In this document: positions 61,033 to 64,000 of the stretch, piece after piece
Position numbering within the stretch: position 1 is the stretch's first letter
Layout: each line of letters starts with the position of its first letter
The notes under the pieces: generated by a model
Told to the model about the DNA's origin: nothing
Database searches by the model: none
The model's input: the letters and a program-made list of their open reading frames with translations, nothing else
Assembly (NCBI RefSeq): GCF_029937755.1
Contig: NZ_JAPYPG010000007.1
Coordinates: 1-64,000, forward strand
Direction: 5' to 3'
Length of the DNA stretch: 64,000 nucleotides
Source: Henriciella sp.
GTDB taxonomy: Bacteria > Pseudomonadota > Alphaproteobacteria > Caulobacterales > Hyphomonadaceae
Position numbers and translations under genes: made by a program

Positions 61033-63618
61033 TCACTTGCAGACAATATCCCCGACACGGTGGAATATTTCTGACTGGCTAAAGTCTACGAGCAGGCCGG
61101 CTTCCGGCACATGGCAGGTCTCTCCATTGGCCGTGTAGACTTCGATTTCTTCGTCCCGGCTGGAGGTCAGGGTGAAATACCCCCGATCATCGGTAACGGT
61201 CATGTCGCTACCCGACTGCAGGCGTGCAAAGGCGAGCGCTGTGCGATCAGGCGTTAGCACGCGACCGAACAGTGTGGCGACTTCGGTAGCTTCCCATTCG
61301 ATAACCGCGACATTTCCGGGATAGAGGGGAACTGTTCGGGGCGTCAGATCAATGTCGAATTGGGGCGCATCAACCGGATCGAGCGTAACCGAGTACTGAC
61401 GCAGGGATGTAACACCGACGGCGCTGGAGCCTGTGCCATCCACGTAACCGTATTCCTGATTGTCCACGATAAGCCGGTAACCCCCGCCCTCCGGTTCGTG
61501 TCTGGTCTGGTCCCGGCTGCCGAGCAGTTCCTCCAGATCCGGTTCCTTTTGAGGACCCGGCGTGCTCCGCACAGTGTCAGGTTCTTCAACACGCGCAATG
61601 ATCATGGCATCGCCAGGCTCACGCATGCCGAAGTTAAAAGTTTCGCTGCTGAAGGCGAACCCGGTGTGGCCGTTGAAGGAGAGCTGGTTGGAAACCTCGT
61701 CAGACTGGTCCTGCTGGGCGAGGACGTAGGTTGCATCGATCGCACCGAGATCACTGACAACACTCCCACCCAGATAGGCCCGGTTTTCAAACGAATTCGT
61801 GCTAAGGCCAGCGGCACCCGAATAATCGATCGAAGAGCCGAGCCGGCCATAGCGGGTATAGTCGAGATCGGCTGTTGGTGCGGTCTCCCACGAACGGGTC
61901 GCTGTGCGCCTATGCTCAACACCGATGGATCCGCTCAGCCGCGATGCCCTCGACGTCTTGCGGGAGAAGGTCAGACGGACCCCGACACGGTCTTCCTGGT
62001 CGCTGGCCGTCCCCTCAACGTTCAGGTTCGTATCGACGTTGTCGAACAGCTCGAGCGGGCGGGAATAGCGCACACCAAACCGGTAGCGGTCATCCACATC
62101 GTCGGGACTGGTCGAATAGCTGCCCAGCAGGCTGAGCGACCCGCCCATAAGCGGTGCATAGACGCTGGCATTGATCTGGTCTTCATTCCTGAAGAAGGGA
62201 TCAAAGTTCGGCGTTTCGTCACCTGTCGTCTCAGGGGTTTCATCATCGGCCCGGCGAGCTGACAGGAAGCTTACAGAAAAGCCGCCTTCCCCGACCGGAC
62301 GACTATACGTCCCGATGACGGAGTGGCCGCCATTGGCACCAACCGCCCCCAGGATCGACAGTTGGTTAAGGCCCGCATACCAGTCGGCGCCGACTTCCGG
62401 GATCAGGTTCTCGTCGACATAGGTCACAGCGCCGCTGAGGCTGAAGGATTCACTCAGCCGGCGCGTCACTCTCACTTCAGCAGTGTACGACTCCGCCGCC
62501 TCCGGGAGCACATCGACCTTGTCATCTTCCTCGACGAGAAAGCCGAGCTCTTCTTCGGCGCGCTTGCCGACCCTGATGGCCCAGAGGGTTTCATCACGGC
62601 CCGGCAGATTGTTTGTCCGGGAAAACGTCTTCGTTTCCCGGAGTATGACCTGGCCGCCGGCACGGGCAACGACCTGGATCGGATAGGACCCGGGTGGCAG
62701 GGCTGACGTGTCGAGATATTGCAGGCCGGCATCGTAATTCTGCGCACTGACAAGTGATCCGTCCTTGTAGATTTCCACGGTCGCCGGGCGCGGCAGGACG
62801 ATGTCCACAGGCAGGCGTTCCTCGCCCCCATCCCTGCCAAGGCGCGTCCCGGAGTCATTCGTGACTTCAACGCCGTAGAAGTCATAGTTGCGGACAACAC
62901 CCGAGCCCTGGGCGCGCAGGAGGCCGGCGCTGGCCTTCCATGTGTCCTCGATGCGCTGGACCCGCAACTCGTCGACCCGCGTGCCGATTGTGTTGTCGAG
63001 ACGTGTCTGGACCTGAAGGGATGTGCGGCCCACGCTGGCGATCGAGTTCAGGCTGGCTGACAGGCGGTCGCTCGTCTCGCCATTCTGCGCTAGAGAGCCG
63101 GCAAAGGCGATGTTCTGGATGAAGGATGGCTCCGATACGGGATCACCCAGATAGCGGATCGGTTCGGCGGTTGTGTCGATATATTCGCGCGACAGGCTGA
63201 CATCGACACGGAAGCGGTTGGCATCGACAACGATTCCGCTTTGCCCGGCGGGGAGCGCCCCACAGTTGCTGGCCTCTCCAGGCCGGCAGACAAGGCGCCC
63301 GTTTGCCGACAGAATTTCGGAGAAGAGCTCCTTGAGCTTATCTTTCTTGACGGTCTCGTCGAAGCCGGAAACCACGGCATCGGGATTTTCAAACGAAAAG
63401 ACCGTGCCGCTCAGTGTCCCGAAATAGGACCCGATATACTTGTCGAGATAGTAGACGTCATAGATGGTCGAATAGACTTCATCCAGCCCCTCGAAACCGG
63501 GGGGTGCGCTTGTCGTGATTGTGGGTTCGCGGGCTGCAGCGGGGGCGGTTCCGTGCGTGCCGGCCGCGCCCATGGCGACTGCCAGGGCATAGTAGCTGAC
63601 CCGAATATCACGCTGCAT
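61033..63618 (-). CDS. CS1/TcfC-type fimbrial outer-membrane usher
   Basis: The 861-residue protein has an N-terminal signal region (about 1-30) and is almost all beta strand. It has the alternate chaperone-usher (alpha-fimbriae, TcfC/CooC) layout: an N-terminal periplasmic domain, a barrel with a plug (for example the region PRPATVEIYKDGSLVSAQNYDAGLQY), and a C-terminal carboxypeptidase-like domain (about 770-850: FGRVLTPDRTALAFARLQSGSD then VTDDRGYFTL). It would export and anchor pilus subunits. A pilin-like partial gene lies just upstream; the chaperone would be expected beyond the window. Confidence 0.85.
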   Translation of the reverse strand: MQRDIRVSYYALAVAMGAAGTHGTAPAAAREPTITTSAPPGFEGLDEVYSTIYDVYYLDKYIGSYFGTLSGTVFSFENPDAVVSGFDETVKKDKLKELFSEILSANGRLVCRPGEASNCGALPAGQSGIVVDANRFRVDVSLSREYIDTTAEPIRYLGDPVSEPSFIQNIAFAGSLAQNGETSDRLSASLNSIASVGRTSLQVQTRLDNTIGTRVDELRVQRIEDTWKASAGLLRAQGSGVVRNYDFYGVEVTNDSGTRLGRDGGEERLPVDIVLPRPATVEIYKDGSLVSAQNYDAGLQYLDTSALPPGSYPIQVVARAGGQVILRETKTFSRTNNLPGRDETLWAIRVGKRAEEELGFLVEEDDKVDVLPEAAESYTAEVRVTRRLSESFSLSGAVTYVDENLIPEVGADWYAGLNQLSILGAVGANGGHSVIGTYSRPVGEGGFSVSFLSARRADDETPETTGDETPNFDPFFRNEDQINASVYAPLMGGSLSLLGSYSTSPDDVDDRYRFGVRYSRPLELFDNVDTNLNVEGTASDQEDRVGVRLTFSRKTSRASRLSGSIGVEHRRTATRSWETAPTADLDYTRYGRLGSSIDYSGAAGLSTNSFENRAYLGGSVVSDLGAIDATYVLAQQDQSDEVSNQLSFNGHTGFAFSSETFNFGMREPGDAMIIARVEEPDTVRSTPGPQKEPDLEELLGSRDQTRHEPEGGGYRLIVDNQEYGYVDGTGSSAVGVTSLRQYSVTLDPVDAPQFDIDLTPRTVPLYPGNVAVIEWEATEVATLFGRVLTPDRTALAFARLQSGSDMTVTDDRGYFTLTSSRDEEIEVYTANGETCHVPEAGLLVDFSQSEIFHRVGDIVCK

Positions 63619-63635
63619 ACTCGACCAGCTCCCCC

Positions 63636-64000
63636 TCAGAGCGCGATCAACTCGAACTCGAAATTGCTGGAATACTCACCCGCCAGCCCCTGCAGCGCAG
63701 CTGCCTGGGTCAGAGTGATGTCGAGCTTGGCGTTAGCGCCGCTTGAGCAGCGGAACTCCGGTTCGACAGTACCCCGAAAGACGATCTCGCCGGCGCCGCC
63801 AATCTCTAATGTTCTTTCGCGCCCATCCGGTCCACGGAACCGGACCTCATAGGTGAGGTCGTGATGGTCCGGTCCGAAGGAACCTCGCCTGCGCATGACA
63901 AGCTGAAATCGCCCGGTCGATGAGGCCACGCACATACGCTTTGATACACGTACGGCTCGCTGGCCCCTCCATTCTACACGCATCTGCTCGCTGCCGAGCA
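63636..64000 (-). CDS. Partial secreted beta protein, possibly pilin or adhesin (5' end cut)
   Basis: The frame is open through the window edge, so the start is missing; at least 121 residues are seen. The fragment has Cys in RMCVASSTG and FRCSSGANAKLD, flanking beta strands (GRFQLVMRRRG, LTYEVRFRGPDGRE), and ends FEFELIAL. Paired Cys and beta strands suit a spore-coat-U/pilin-like fold of subunits served by CS1-type ushers, and the usher gene starts 17 bp downstream. The identification is tentative. Confidence 0.5.
   Translation of the reverse strand, partial: LGSEQMRVEWRGQRAVRVSKRMCVASSTGRFQLVMRRRGSFGPDHHDLTYEVRFRGPDGRERTLEIGGAGEIVFRGTVEPEFRCSSGANAKLDITLTQAAALQGLAGEYSSNFEFELIAL

Overview
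The window is GC-rich, densely coded bacterial DNA. Gene content points to an aerobic, probably marine alphaproteobacterium, most likely near Hyphomonadaceae/Maricaulales. The clues are the DUF3450/ExbB/ExbD/TonB/TPR energy-transduction cluster, a UrcA-family protein, DUF2285/DUF2274/DUF736 mobile-element genes, a succinyltransferase (AST) arginine pathway and the guaB-rsmB-guaA neighbourhood. The family placement is inference; the class is fairly secure.

Region 1 (1 to ~14.65 kb) is the right part of an integrative and conjugative element (ICE). A DUF2285 regulator diverges from a mating-pair operon trbB-C-D-E-J-L-F-G-I (order as in Tn4371-like ICEs), which continues into DUF2274, DUF736 and an AlpA-like gene. 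An orphan CxxC protein and a P4-type tyrosine integrase follow on the minus strand. The integrase abuts the 3' end of guaA, a known island integration target, and the gap holds five copies of an ACCGTCAG repeat. Relaxase, coupling protein and the left attachment site are not in the window.

Region 2 (14.6-30.3 kb) is chromosomal housekeeping: guaA, an aspartyl/asparaginyl beta-hydroxylase, rsmB, a GNAT enzyme, small membrane and exported proteins, guaB, a c-type cytochrome lipoprotein, an RNase E/G-like protein with yacG, rlmE-ppx, and hspQ.

Region 3 (28.6-40 kb) is amino-acid catabolism. phhA diverges from fahA-maiA (Phe/Tyr breakdown). An AST operon (M20 hydrolase, astA, astD, a methyltransferase) sits near astB, with a DsrE-like protein between, then a DUF481 protein and a cystathionine gamma-synthase-family enzyme.

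Region 4 (40-47 kb) is a TonB-type energy-transduction operon: DUF3450, large ExbB, ExbB, two ExbD, TonB, terminator, new promoter, a second TonB and a TPR protein.

Region 5 (47-56.2 kb) holds tRNA-Gln and tRNA-Pro, sppA, a chorismate mutase, an Hpt protein, a 47-codon small gene, a DUF4212/sodium symporter pair, a frameshifted VOC gene, a 600-bp unexplained gap, an acyl-CoA synthetase and a UrcA protein.

Region 6 (56.3-64 kb) is a signalling and surface-structure block: a winged-helix/alpha-beta hydrolase fusion, a Hanks-type Ser/Thr kinase with TPRs, an overlapping ECF sigma factor, a CS1/TcfC-type usher and a partial small secreted or pilin-like protein running off the end. This block and the ICE control module are the parts most worth following up.
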